Part shown: positions 40,504-48,551 of the stretch, one piece after another
How the letters are laid out: the number at the start of each line of letters is the position of its first letter
Position numbering within the stretch: the stretch's first letter is position 1
Assembly: GCA_963846165.1 (NCBI GenBank)
Contig: CAWJUU010000009.1
Coordinates: forward strand, 124,001-188,000
Length of the DNA stretch: 64,000 nucleotides
Direction: 5' to 3'
Origin: WHSW01 sp963846165
GTDB lineage: Bacteria > Actinomycetota > Thermoleophilia > Solirubrobacterales > 70-9
The notes under the pieces: model-generated
Seen by the model: the letters and a program-made list of their open reading frames with translations, nothing else
Told to the model about the DNA's origin: nothing
Databases searched by the model: none
Position numbers and translations under genes: made by a program

Positions 40504-41796
40504 ATGGCCTCCAAGCGCCAGATATTCGTCGGGGGGGTGCCGATCGGCGGCGGGGCCCCGGTCGTCGTGCAGACGATGACCAAGACCGAGACCGCGAACC
40601 TCGAGGCGACGATGGCGCAGATCCTCAGGGTCGCCGACGCGGGCGCCGACCTGGTCCGCGTCGCGGTGCCGCGCGACGAGGACGCGGTCGCGCTGAAGAC
40701 GATCGTCGAGCGCTCGCCGATCCCGGTAATCGCCGACATCCACTTCAACTACACCCTGGCGCTGAAGGCAATCGATGCCGGCGCTCATTGCATCCGGCTC
40801 AACCCCGGCAACATCGGCGGCCGCGAGAAGGTCGCCGAGGTCGCGGTGCGAGCGACCGAGGCCGGGGTGCCGATGCGGATCGGGGTCAACTCCGGGTCGC
40901 TGCCGAAGCACCTGCACGAGCTCGAGCGCTCGAACCCGGTCGAGGCGCTGGTCACCGCCGCCGCCGAGTTCGTCGCGATGATGGAGTCGCTCGACTTCGA
41001 GGACTTCAAGGTCTCGATCAAGTCGACCAACGTTCCGAACACGATCGCCGCCAACCGCCTGCTCTCCGAGCGCGTCCCGTATCCGATCCACCTCGGGATC
41101 ACCGAGGCGGGGACGAAGTGGTCGGGGTCGCTGAAGTCGGCGGTCGGCCTCGGCACCCTGCTCGCCGACGGGGTCGGGGACACGATCCGGATCTCGCTCT
41201 CGACCTTCCATGCCGAGGAGGAGGTCAAGGTCGCCTGGGAGATCCTCAAGGCCCTGCATTTGCGCGAGCGCGGCCCCGTGCTGATCGCCTGCCCGACCTG
41301 CGGGCGGCTGCAGTTCGACATGGACTCGGTCGTCGCCGAGATCGAGACCCGGCTCGAGGCCTACACCGAGCCGATCGAGGTCGCCGTGCTCGGTTGCGCC
41401 GTGAACGGAATCGGCGAGGCGTCGCACGCCGACTTCGGGATCACCGGCGCCAAGAACGAGGGCCTGATCTTCGCCGGAGGCAAGCCGCTGCGAAAGGTGC
41501 CCCAGGACGAGCTCGTCGACGCCCTGTTCGTCGAAATCGACAAGTCGCTCGACCGCGGCGCGGTCGATGTCGACGCGGCCGAGGCCGCCGAGGGCGCCGA
41601 GTGGCTGGCGAAGATCGAGGAGGAGAACGCGGACGAGCTGACCCCGGAGCGGATCGCCGCGATGGAGGCGGAAAAGGCCCGCGAGGAGGGCAACGACATC
41701 ACCGCCGAACCATTCCTGAAGCCGGTCAAGCGGCGCACCGTCGAGCTCGACGAGGACGCGTCGCCGACCGCCGGCCGCCGCTTCACCCGCGCCTAG
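40504..41796 (+). CDS. ispG: 4-hydroxy-3-methylbut-2-enyl diphosphate synthase, flavodoxin/ferredoxin type (IspG)
   Basis: A 430-residue [4Fe-4S] enzyme of the MEP pathway. Iron-sulfur ligands are visible as CPTCGR and LGCAVNGIGE. The N-terminal barrel shows VQTMTKTET, IADIHFNY and CIRLNPGNIG. Homologues without the plant insert are about 360-390 residues. This one carries a ~60-residue C-terminal extension, acidic then basic (EAAEGAEWLAKIEEENADEL...), of unknown role. It heads the ispG-VOC-proS-pgsA-like run after the secreted array. Confidence 0.95.
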   Translation: MASKRQIFVGGVPIGGGAPVVVQTMTKTETANLEATMAQILRVADAGADLVRVAVPRDEDAVALKTIVERSPIPVIADIHFNYTLALKAIDAGAHCIRLNPGNIGGREKVAEVAVRATEAGVPMRIGVNSGSLPKHLHELERSNPVEALVTAAAEFVAMMESLDFEDFKVSIKSTNVPNTIAANRLLSERVPYPIHLGITEAGTKWSGSLKSAVGLGTLLADGVGDTIRISLSTFHAEEEVKVAWEILKALHLRERGPVLIACPTCGRLQFDMDSVVAEIETRLEAYTEPIEVAVLGCAVNGIGEASHADFGITGAKNEGLIFAGGKPLRKVPQDELVDALFVEIDKSLDRGAVDVDAAEAAEGAEWLAKIEEENADELTPERIAAMEAEKAREEGNDITAEPFLKPVKRRTVELDEDASPTAGRRFTRA

Positions 41797-41799
41797 TCG

Positions 41800-42210
41800 G
41801 TGCGGGGCGTTGATCACCTCGACCTGGTCGTCACCGACCTCGAGCGCAGCCTGGCCTTCTACACCGAACTGCTCGAACCGCTCGGCTACGTCCGCACGAG
41901 CGAGATCGTCGGCGAGCGCGGTGAGCGGGTGGTCTACATCAGCGGTGAGTGGGACATGGGCTCGGTGAGCCTGCGCGAGCGCCAGTCGGACGCCCATGGC
42001 GTTCCCTACGACCGGTACGCGGTCGGCATCCACCACCTGGCCTTCGCCGCCGAGAGTCGCGAGGCGGTCGACGACCGCGCAGGCTGGCTGCGCGGCCGCG
42101 ACGCCCAGATCGAGAGCGGGCCCGACGAGTACCCGTACGAGCCCGGCTACTACGCGGTCTTCTTCTACGACCCGGACGGAATCAAGCTCGAGATCCTGCA
42201 CCGCCCCTGA
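41800..42210 (+). CDS. VOC (glyoxalase/dioxygenase) family protein
   Basis: A 136-residue protein starting at GTG 41800, just 3 bp after ispG. It has the paired beta-alpha-beta-beta-beta pattern of the VOC superfamily: DHLDLVVTDLERSLAFY at the start, HHLAFAAESREAVDD in the middle and GYYAVFFYDPDGIKLEI at the end. Potential metal ligands are His6, the His in GIHHLAF and Glu in KLEILH. The substrate is unknown. It may act in methylglyoxal or thiol-adduct detoxification, but nothing in the sequence fixes this. Confidence 0.85.
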   Translation: MRGVDHLDLVVTDLERSLAFYTELLEPLGYVRTSEIVGERGERVVYISGEWDMGSVSLRERQSDAHGVPYDRYAVGIHHLAFAAESREAVDDRAGWLRGRDAQIESGPDEYPYEPGYYAVFFYDPDGIKLEILHRP

Positions 42211-42273
42211 GCGGCAATGGGGGGTGCAAGCATCCACGGCTCGACCAGCCCACGCCGGTAGTCTGGCCGCCCG

Positions 42274-43959
42274 ATGGCCCGCATGTCGACCTACTTCCTG
42301 CCGACCCTGCGCGAGGACCCCGCCGACGCGGAGTCGGCCTCGCACCGGCTCATGGTCCGGGCGGGGTTGGTGCGCCAGCTCGGCGCCGGGCTGTTCACCT
42401 GGCTGCCCGCCGGATACCGGGTGATCAAGCGGGTCGAGGCGATCGTCCGCTCAGAGATCGACGCGATCGGCGGCCAGGAGATGCTGATCCCGGTGCTGCA
42501 GCCGGCCGAGCCGTGGCGAATCACGGGGCGCTACGAGATCGACGAGCTGTTCAAGCTCAAGGACCGCAAGGAGTCCGACCACGTGCTTGCGATGACGCAC
42601 GAGGAGGCGCTCACCTTCCACGTCGCTCGCGAGATCCGCTCCTATCGCGAGCTGCCCAAGATCCTCTACCACGTGCAGGTCAAGGAGCGCGATGAGCCGC
42701 GCCCGCGGGCCGGGGTGCTGCGCACGCGCGAGTTCACGATGAAGGACTCGTACTCATTCGACCGTGATCAGGCGGGCCTCGACGCGAGCTACGAGCTCCA
42801 CCGGCGCGCCTATGCGCGCATCTTCGACCGCTCCGGGCTGCGCTGGTACGAGGTCGAGTCCGACGTCGGGATGATGGGCGGGACCGGGGCCCACGAGTTC
42901 ATGGCGCCGTGCGAGGCGGGCGAGAACGAGGTCGCGCTGGCGCCGGGCTATGCGGCCAACGTCGAGGTCGCCTCGGCGGGCGCGCAGGCCGTCGAGCTGC
43001 CGCCGGGACTCGACGAGCCGCGCGAGGTGCCGACGCCCGGCCTGACCACGGTCGAGGGAGTCTCGGAGGCGCTCGGGGTGCCGGCCGGCGCGGCGCTCAA
43101 GGCGATGCCGGTGATCGTCGAGGGCCGTGGGATGGTGCTCGCGCTGGTGCGCGGCGACCACCGGCTGAACGAGATCAAGCTCCGCAACGCTCTCGGCGCC
43201 GACTTTCGCCAGGCGACGGCCGAGGAGATCGAGGCCGAGCTCGGGCCTCCGGGCTTCATCGGCCCCGTCGGCGCGTCGATCCCGGTGGTCAAAGACGCGG
43301 CGATCGAGGGCGGCGGGTACTTCGCCGGCGCGAATCGCCCCGACGCCCACCTGATCGGAGTCGAGCCGGGCCGCGACTTCGGCTTCGATGAGCTCGACAT
43401 CCGCTCGGTCGAGGCCGGCGACCTCTCGCCGAGCGGGGACCCGATCGCGATCGAACGTGCGATCGAGGTCGGAAATATCTTCAAGCTCGGCACGCGCTAC
43501 TCCGAGCCGCTCGGCGCCACCTACCTCGACCCCGACGGCCAGGAGCGCCCGATCGTCATGGGCAGCTACGGGATCGGCCCGGCGCGGATCGTCGCCGCCT
43601 CGATCGAGCAGGGCGCCGATGACAAAGGCATCGTCTGGCCGGCGTCGCTCGCTCCGTGGGCGGTCCACCTGGTCGCGCTCGGAAAGGCCGGGGAGGAGAC
43701 GCTGGCGGCCGCCGACCGGCTCTACGAGGAGCTCGCAGCCGCCGGGCTCGAGGCGCTCTATGACGACCGCGAGGCCGGCGCCGGCGAGAAGCTCACCGAT
43801 GCGGAGTTGATCGGCTGCCCACTGCGGGTCGTTGTCGGCAAGCGGACGCTCGCCGAGGGCCAGGTCGAGGCCCAGGAGCGCCGCAGCGGCTCCGAGCACA
43901 GGCTCGCGGTCGCCGACGCCGCCAGGCGGGCCGGCGAGATCGTCGACGCGCTCGGCTGA
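42274..43959 (+). CDS. proS: Prolyl-tRNA synthetase, bacterial type with editing domain
   Basis: A 561-residue class II aminoacyl-tRNA synthetase. Motif 2 is in TREFTMKDSYSFDRD. VGMMGGTGAHEFMAP follows. The YbaK-like INS editing domain spans about 230-390 and includes GVPAGAALKAMPV and IGPVGASIPVV. The final aminoacylation motif 3 is GSYGIGPARI. The anticodon-binding domain ends the protein (LYDDREAGAGEKLTDAELIG). The order ispG...proS is conserved in actinobacteria. ATG 42274 or 42283 could start it. Confidence 0.96.
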   Translation: MARMSTYFLPTLREDPADAESASHRLMVRAGLVRQLGAGLFTWLPAGYRVIKRVEAIVRSEIDAIGGQEMLIPVLQPAEPWRITGRYEIDELFKLKDRKESDHVLAMTHEEALTFHVAREIRSYRELPKILYHVQVKERDEPRPRAGVLRTREFTMKDSYSFDRDQAGLDASYELHRRAYARIFDRSGLRWYEVESDVGMMGGTGAHEFMAPCEAGENEVALAPGYAANVEVASAGAQAVELPPGLDEPREVPTPGLTTVEGVSEALGVPAGAALKAMPVIVEGRGMVLALVRGDHRLNEIKLRNALGADFRQATAEEIEAELGPPGFIGPVGASIPVVKDAAIEGGGYFAGANRPDAHLIGVEPGRDFGFDELDIRSVEAGDLSPSGDPIAIERAIEVGNIFKLGTRYSEPLGATYLDPDGQERPIVMGSYGIGPARIVAASIEQGADDKGIVWPASLAPWAVHLVALGKAGEETLAAADRLYEELAAAGLEALYDDREAGAGEKLTDAELIGCPLRVVVGKRTLAEGQVEAQERRSGSEHRLAVADAARRAGEIVDALG

Positions 43960-43969
43960 GGCGAGCTGC

Positions 43970-44587
43970 GTGGGCTCGAAGCGCCGCCTGTTCGGGATCG
44001 ACCGCTCGGGCCCACGGCCGCAACAGACCCGCCGCGGAGCGCCGCTTCACCCGTGGACGATCCCGAACCTCGTCGGATACGCTCGGCTCGCCGCGATTCC
44101 GGTCTTCCTGGTGCTCGCCTTCGACACCGACGATGGGCGTGCGGTCGCTCCAGCCCTGCTCTACCTCGGGATCACGCTGGGTGACTACGTCGATGGCTTC
44201 CTCGCCCGCGCCACCGGGCAGTACTCGCGCATGGGCGCGCTCCTGGACCCGGTCGTCGACCGGCTCACGGTGCTCGCCGGCGCCGCCGTCTGCTGGCACT
44301 TCGAGCTGCTCCCGCGGTGGGCGCTCGCGGCCTTGGCCGCGCGCGAGCTGGTCACCCTGGTGCTCGCGCAGATGGCGCTGCGGCGTGGGATCGAGATCGA
44401 GGTCAACTGGATCGGTCGGATCGGGGTCTTCCTCGTCTTCGGCGGGATCTTCTGGAGCATGGTCGTCGACTGGTGGATCATCGAGGCCGGCTTCGTGGTC
44501 GGCGTCGTGATCTCCGTGATGGCGACTTTCGTCTACGTGCGCGCCGCGCTCGGCCGCCATCCGGACGCCGAACCGGCGCAAGCTTGA
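43970..44587 (+). CDS. CDP-alcohol phosphatidyltransferase (PgsA-like)
   Basis: A 205-residue membrane enzyme starting at GTG 43970, 10 bp after proS. The complete catalytic signature D-x2-DG-x2-AR-x8-G-x3-D-x3-D is present as DYVDGFLARATGQYSRMGAL followed by LDPVVDR. A basic N-terminal tail leads into about five membrane helices. It transfers phosphatidyl from CDP-diacylglycerol (made by CdsA, encoded 16 kb away) to an alcohol acceptor. Glycerol-3-phosphate is the likely acceptor by gene context (pgsA2 near garA in mycobacteria). The acceptor cannot be read directly. Confidence 0.9.
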   Translation: MGSKRRLFGIDRSGPRPQQTRRGAPLHPWTIPNLVGYARLAAIPVFLVLAFDTDDGRAVAPALLYLGITLGDYVDGFLARATGQYSRMGALLDPVVDRLTVLAGAAVCWHFELLPRWALAALAARELVTLVLAQMALRRGIEIEVNWIGRIGVFLVFGGIFWSMVVDWWIIEAGFVVGVVISVMATFVYVRAALGRHPDAEPAQA

Positions 44588-44588
44588 T

Positions 44589-44635
44589 CGCAAACGCTCA
44601 AGCTCAACTTGAAGTTTGCGGATCGGCCGTATAAT
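44589..44635 (+). promoter_or_regulatory. Promoter with overlapping dyad for the rsiG-like/FHA/merR operon
   Basis: A TATAAT hexamer lies at 44630-44635, with TTGAAG at 44609-44614 (15-bp spacer) as the likely -35. An inverted repeat, CGCAAACGCTCAAG at 44589-44602 facing CTTGAAGTTTGCG at 44608-44620, covers the -35. It is a plausible operator, perhaps for the MerR protein encoded in the operon. The promoter is one of the clearest in the window. Confidence 0.55.
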
Positions 44636-44683
44636 CGGGGCCGAGCCGGCGCACGGGCCGGAGAGCGGCGACCCGGGGGTCAG

Positions 44684-44962
44684 ATGAGCACCGAGTACGA
44701 ACACACCTTTCCCGACATCGGCTCGATGAGCGATGAGGAGCTCCGCAAGGTCATCGATGAGCTCACGGACGAAGAGCGCGAGGTCTCCTACCGTCGCCGC
44801 GTGCTGCACGGCAAGATCGACATCCTGCGCGCCGAGCTGGTCAACCGGCTCAAGGCCCACCGCGAGCAGGGCGACGCGACGATCAGCGGCGCCGACGTCC
44901 AGCAGCTCACGGACATCCTCGCGGGCAAGGTCCCAGCGACGCCGGAGGAAGAGGGCTCGTAG
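44684..44962 (+). CDS. RsiG-like small helical protein with c-di-GMP-binding-type motif
   Basis: A 92-residue, almost entirely helical protein starting at ATG 44684. Residues Glu31, Ser35, Arg38, His42 and Asp46 (within EREVSYRRRVLHGKID) fit the E-x3-S-x2-R-x3-Q-x3-D motif by which the anti-sigma factor RsiG binds cyclic di-GMP, except that Gln is His. Streptomyces RsiG has two such motifs in one chain. The Rubrobacter form has a single motif and dimerises, which matches this short protein. The conserved segment IDELTDEEREVSYRRR is also RsiG-like. It is probably an anti-sigma factor for a WhiG-type sigma factor, which is not in the window. It is first in an operon with FHA and MerR genes. Confidence 0.7.
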   Translation: MSTEYEHTFPDIGSMSDEELRKVIDELTDEEREVSYRRRVLHGKIDILRAELVNRLKAHREQGDATISGADVQQLTDILAGKVPATPEEEGS

Positions 44963-44964
44963 AG

Positions 44965-45435
44965 ATGGCGCTCCATTGCCCGGAGTGCGGCTTCGTCAAT
45001 CCCGAGGGCGCCAACTACTGCCAGAAGTGCGGCGCGTATCTGGGTCGGCCCGAGGGTGGCGACGAGCCGACGACGATGACCTACAAGGTCGATGAGACCG
45101 GCGAGTACACGCCCGTCGACATCGACGAGGAGGTCGGCAAGGCGGGAGCGGCGCTGGTGATCCGCTCCGGCGGCGGCCGCGCGGGCGAGAGCTTCACCGT
45201 CGATGAGGACCGGATGAGCATCGGCCGCACGCCCGACGCCGCCGTCTTTCTCGACGACGTCACCGTCTCGCGCAACCACGCGCTGCTCGTGCACCGCCAG
45301 GACGGCTACTACATCGACGACCTCGGCTCGCTCAACGGCACCTACGTGAACCGGCGCCGGATCGAGTCACACCGGCTCGACGACGGCGACGAGATCCAAA
45401 TCGGCAAGTACAAGCTCAGCTACCTGGAGAAGTGA
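44965..45435 (+). CDS. Zinc-ribbon plus FHA domain protein (GarA/OdhI-like position)
   Basis: A 156-residue protein starting 2 bp after the RsiG-like stop. Cys5, Cys8, Cys19 and Cys22 (CPECG...CQKCG) form a zinc ribbon. A Thr-containing linker (EPTTMTYKVDETGEYTPVD) precedes the FHA domain at about 62-150, with MSIGRT, DDVTVSRNHA and DLGSLNGTYVN, the residues that read phosphothreonine. Mycobacterial GarA and corynebacterial OdhI have the same FHA domain after a kinase-phosphorylated N-terminal ETT motif. That exact motif is not seen here and the zinc ribbon is extra. The neighbouring MerR gene supports orthologous position. Its role in 2-oxoglutarate metabolism control is only inferred. Confidence 0.82.
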   Translation: MALHCPECGFVNPEGANYCQKCGAYLGRPEGGDEPTTMTYKVDETGEYTPVDIDEEVGKAGAALVIRSGGGRAGESFTVDEDRMSIGRTPDAAVFLDDVTVSRNHALLVHRQDGYYIDDLGSLNGTYVNRRRIESHRLDDGDEIQIGKYKLSYLEK

Positions 45436-45442
45436 CCTGGCG

Positions 45443-46216
45443 ATGGCCGTGATAGCCGGAAAGACCTCCGCCGACCCCAGGGGCGCGGAGGAGGCGACCG
45501 CCTCCCGGCCCGAGCGCGGCGACTCACGCCCCCGCCGCGCGCTGACGATCGGCGCCGTGGCGAAGATCCTCGGGCAGGAGTTCGACGACATCTCGATCTC
45601 GAAGATCCGCTACCTCGAGGACCAGAAGCTGCTTGCGCCTCGCCGCACGGCCGGCGGCTACCGCCTCTACAGCCAGGCCGACGTCGAGCGCCTGCGGGCG
45701 ATCCTGCGAATGCAGCGCGACGAGTTCCTGCCCCTACGCGTGATCCGCCAGGAGCTGGCCACCGGCGACTTCACCGGGCGCAGGCCGAGCGGCGAGAGCC
45801 AGAAGCGGCGTGCCGCCTCGGTCGGGGAGCCGGTGACCCGGTTCAGCCGCGAGGAGCTGCTCGAGCAGGCCGGGGTAAACGACACCTTCCTGCGCGAGCT
45901 GCAGGAGTTCGGCATCGTCGCCTCTCGCCGTGAGGGGCGCGACACCTACGACGAGACCGACCTCGAGATCGTCCGAGCGGCGGCAGAGCTGTCGCGGTTC
46001 GGCGTCGCCGGGCGCAACCTGCGCGTCTTTCGCACCTCCGCCGACCGCGAAGCGGCGCTGCTCGAACAGCTGCTCGGCGCCCAGTTGCGCTCCCGCAGCC
46101 AGGCGCGTCGCAAGGAGGCGATCGAGAACCTCGAGAGCCTGGCTGCCGTCTGCGGGCACCTCAAGCACCTGCTGCTGGTTCGCGACCTGCGGCGGCTGAA
46201 GTCAGCCGCCGACTAG
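45443..46216 (+). CDS. ftsR: MerR family transcriptional regulator (FtsR/Rv1828-like)
   Basis: A 257-residue regulator. After a ~33-residue polar tail comes the winged helix LTIGAVAKILG...ISISKIRYLEDQKLLAPRRT with AGGYRLYSQADVERL. The C-terminal half contains a second MerR-like segment (RFSREELLEQAGVNDTFLRE...REGRDTYDETDLEIVRAA) and lacks the Cys residues of metal sensors. This two-part architecture and its place after an FHA gene match Rv1828 and corynebacterial FtsR, an activator of ftsZ. The gene symbol is given by analogy. It follows the FHA gene by 7 bp. Confidence 0.82.
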   Translation: MAVIAGKTSADPRGAEEATASRPERGDSRPRRALTIGAVAKILGQEFDDISISKIRYLEDQKLLAPRRTAGGYRLYSQADVERLRAILRMQRDEFLPLRVIRQELATGDFTGRRPSGESQKRRAASVGEPVTRFSREELLEQAGVNDTFLRELQEFGIVASRREGRDTYDETDLEIVRAAAELSRFGVAGRNLRVFRTSADREAALLEQLLGAQLRSRSQARRKEAIENLESLAAVCGHLKHLLLVRDLRRLKSAAD

Positions 46217-46421
46217 ATGGGTGATCCCACGCCTTCACGCACGCGGATGACGCGCGGATACCCTCGCGCTTCGCGCTCGCACCGTTCGCTTCGCTCACTG
46301 AGGATCGCGCCCGATCGTCCTCGCGCGTGCCTTCTGGCTTCGTCCGCCGGCCACGCCCAGCTCGGTCCCGCGCGCCCCCGCGCACGCGAGGCCGTGAAAT
46401 CAACCATCTAGCTCGCACCGG
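46217..46421. other. 205-bp intergenic region with short palindromes
   Basis: No gene is supported. Open frames exist on both strands but are Arg/Ser-rich and typical of GC-rich non-coding DNA. The stretch CGCGCTTCGCGCTCGCACCG followed by TTCGCTTCGCTCACTGAGG is a tandem TCGC-rich motif of the type that recurs between genes in related genomes. A terminator for the MerR operon and a promoter for the SRPBCC gene are expected here but not clearly visible. Confidence 0.4.
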
Positions 46422-46883
46422 ATGCCGCGCGTCTCGCGAAGCCGGGTGATCGCCGCCGACCGGGGACGGATCTGGCAGCTGGTCTCCGACCCGCACAGCC
46501 TGCCGCGCTGGTGGCCGCGGACCGTCCGGGTCGAGGACGTGCGTGGGGAGAGCGCCAAGCGCGCCCACTGGACTGCCGTGCTCGAGACCGAGCGCGGGTC
46601 CGGGGTCCGAGCCGACTACCGCTGCGTCGGCTCGACCAGCGGCGAGCGCTACGCCTGGGAGCAGCAGGTGGAGGGCACGCCCTTCGACCGCATCCTGCGT
46701 GCCTCCAAGCTCGAGATCGGGCTCGCGGCCGAGAACGGGGGCACTCGGGTGACGCTGACCAGCGAGGAGACCCTGCGCGGGCTCTCGCGGCTCGGCTCGA
46801 CGATGATGCGGGGCGCATCGCGACGCCGCCTCGACGAAGCCCTCGACGGGATCGAACGCGCCCTGGTCGGTGAATCGCCCTGA
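46422..46883 (+). CDS. SRPBCC (START-like) ligand-binding family protein
   Basis: A 153-residue protein with the polyketide-cyclase/START-like pattern. It opens VIAADRGRIWQLVSDPHSLPRWWP, where the DP..LP.WWP turn is characteristic of the SRPBCC family. Later strands follow (WEQQVEGTPFDRIL, TRVTLTSEE) and a long C-terminal helix (RRRLDEALDGIERAL). It probably binds a hydrophobic ligand in a helix-grip cavity. The gene precedes an alkyl-DHAP-synthase-like flavoenzyme by 23 bp, so a lipid-related role is possible but unproven. Confidence 0.8.
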   Translation: MPRVSRSRVIAADRGRIWQLVSDPHSLPRWWPRTVRVEDVRGESAKRAHWTAVLETERGSGVRADYRCVGSTSGERYAWEQQVEGTPFDRILRASKLEIGLAAENGGTRVTLTSEETLRGLSRLGSTMMRGASRRRLDEALDGIERALVGESP

Positions 46884-46906
46884 CCGCTGAGCAGCGTCCA
46901 GACGCG

Positions 46907-48520
46907 GTGGTGCCGAGCAAGTGGTGGGGGTGGGGCGATCCGGCCAAGCAGCCGACGCTCGCCGAGCCCGCGCTCGCGATGCTGCGATCCGAGCTCGGCG
47001 AGCCCGCGCCCGCTGAGCGGGTCGAGCTCGACGAGGTGGCGATGCCCGAGCCCCGGGAGCTGCCCGATGCGATCGCCGAAACCGTCGGCCCGGCGGGCGT
47101 CCTGGTCGCGCACGAGCATCGCGTCCGGCGCGCCGCCGGCAAGAGCTACCCGGATCTCGTCCGCCTTCGCGGCGGCCGCCTGGCCGCGGCCCCGGATGCC
47201 GTCGTTTTGCCGGGCGACGGCGAGCAGGTCGCTGCCCTGCTCGAGATCTGCGGCGCCGAGGGGATCGCGGTGGTCCCGTTTGGGGGTGGAACCAGCGTCG
47301 TCGGGGGAGTGGACCCATTCGCCGGCCCGCACGAGCGGGTGATCTCGCTCGATCTGCGGCGGATGCGCGATCTCGACGTCGACCGGGTCTCGCTCACGGC
47401 GAGCCTCGGGCCCGGGCTGCGTGGTCCCGAGGCCGAGGATGCGCTGCGGGCGCAGGGCCTGACCATCGGTCACTTCCCGCAGTCGTTCGAATACGCGACC
47501 ATCGGCGGCTTCGCCGCGACCCGGTCGGCGGGCCAGGCGTCAAGCGGCTACGGGCGCTTCGACGAGATCGTCACCGCGCTCGCGATCGTCACCCCGACCG
47601 GCGAGCTGCGCACGCTGGCGACGCCTCACACCGCCGCGGGCCCCTCGCTGCGCGAGCTCGCGCTTGGCTCGGAGGGGGTGCTCGGGGCGATCACCGAGGT
47701 CACCGTCCGAGTTCGCGAGGCTCCGCCCGTGCGCCGATACGAGGCCTGGATCGCGTCCGACTTCGCCTCCGGGCGCGAGCTGATCCGCGCCCTCGCGCAG
47801 GCCGACGCGCTCCCTGACGTCATCCGCCTCTCCGATGAGGCTGAGACCCGCGTCTCGATGGGGCTGGCCGGGACCGAGGGGGTAAGGCGAGCACTCCTCG
47901 AGGCCTATCTGCGGCTTCGGCGCCGGCGCGGCGGCTGCCTCGTGATCTGTGGCTGGGAGGGCGATCGCGAAACGGTCGACCGCCGCCGGGCGCTCGGCGC
48001 CCCGCAGCTTCGGCGCGGGGGTGCGGCCCCGCTCGGCGAGGCTCCGGGGCGGGCATGGGAACGCGGCCGCTTCGACGGTCCCTACCTGCGGGACGAGCTG
48101 ATGGACCTCGGCTACATGATCGAGACGCTCGAGACCTCGCACACCTGGTCGCGGCTCGACGACCTCTACCGTGGCGTCGGCGGGGCGCTGGACGCGGCGC
48201 TTCGCGCCCAGGGCACCCCCGGGATCGTCATGTGCCACCTCTCGCACGCCTACCGCGATGGCGCCTCGCTCTACTTCACCTTCGCCGCCCGGCGCCGGCC
48301 GGGCTCCGAGCTCGAGCAGTGGCGCGCGGTCAAGACGGCTGCCTGCGAGGCGATCGTCGCTGCCGGCGCCACGATCACCCATCACCACGCCGTCGGTCGC
48401 GACCACGCGCCCTACATGGGCGCCGAGGTCGGCGAGACTGGCCTCGAGGCGTTGCGCGCGCTCAAGGACCGCCTCGACCCCGCCGGGATCATGAACCCCG
48501 GCAAGCTGCTGCCGGATTGA
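46907..48520 (+). CDS. FAD-binding oxidase, alkyldihydroxyacetonephosphate synthase-like
   Basis: A 537-residue flavoprotein of the VAO/FAD_binding_4 family, starting at GTG 46907. The N-terminal KWWGWGDP is typical of AGPS-like proteins. The FAD site is formed by VVPFGGGTSVVGGV and the segment FPQSFEYATIGGFAATRSAGQ...GYGRFDEIV. The C-terminal ITHHHAVGRDHAPYM resembles the His-rich active-site loop of AGPS, which swaps an acyl for an alkyl group to make ether lipids. The final PAGIMNPGKLLPD is common to FAD_oxidase_C. An ether-lipid function is plausible; D-lactate- or glycolate-oxidase-like activity is the alternative. Confidence 0.82.
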   Translation: MVPSKWWGWGDPAKQPTLAEPALAMLRSELGEPAPAERVELDEVAMPEPRELPDAIAETVGPAGVLVAHEHRVRRAAGKSYPDLVRLRGGRLAAAPDAVVLPGDGEQVAALLEICGAEGIAVVPFGGGTSVVGGVDPFAGPHERVISLDLRRMRDLDVDRVSLTASLGPGLRGPEAEDALRAQGLTIGHFPQSFEYATIGGFAATRSAGQASSGYGRFDEIVTALAIVTPTGELRTLATPHTAAGPSLRELALGSEGVLGAITEVTVRVREAPPVRRYEAWIASDFASGRELIRALAQADALPDVIRLSDEAETRVSMGLAGTEGVRRALLEAYLRLRRRRGGCLVICGWEGDRETVDRRRALGAPQLRRGGAAPLGEAPGRAWERGRFDGPYLRDELMDLGYMIETLETSHTWSRLDDLYRGVGGALDAALRAQGTPGIVMCHLSHAYRDGASLYFTFAARRRPGSELEQWRAVKTAACEAIVAAGATITHHHAVGRDHAPYMGAEVGETGLEALRALKDRLDPAGIMNPGKLLPD

Positions 48521-48551
48521 GCGACGCCGTTCGTCGGCCTGCGGAGCCGCG

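Noticed and set aside
39706..42345. An 879-codon minus-strand open frame
   Set aside because: It is antisense to ispG and the VOC gene and out of frame with the secreted array. There is no motif and its composition is typical of a shadow.
46213..46411. Overlapping ~64-codon ORFs on both strands between the MerR and SRPBCC genes
   Set aside because: Both are Arg/Ser/Ala-rich, mirror each other because of local palindromes and lack start signals.
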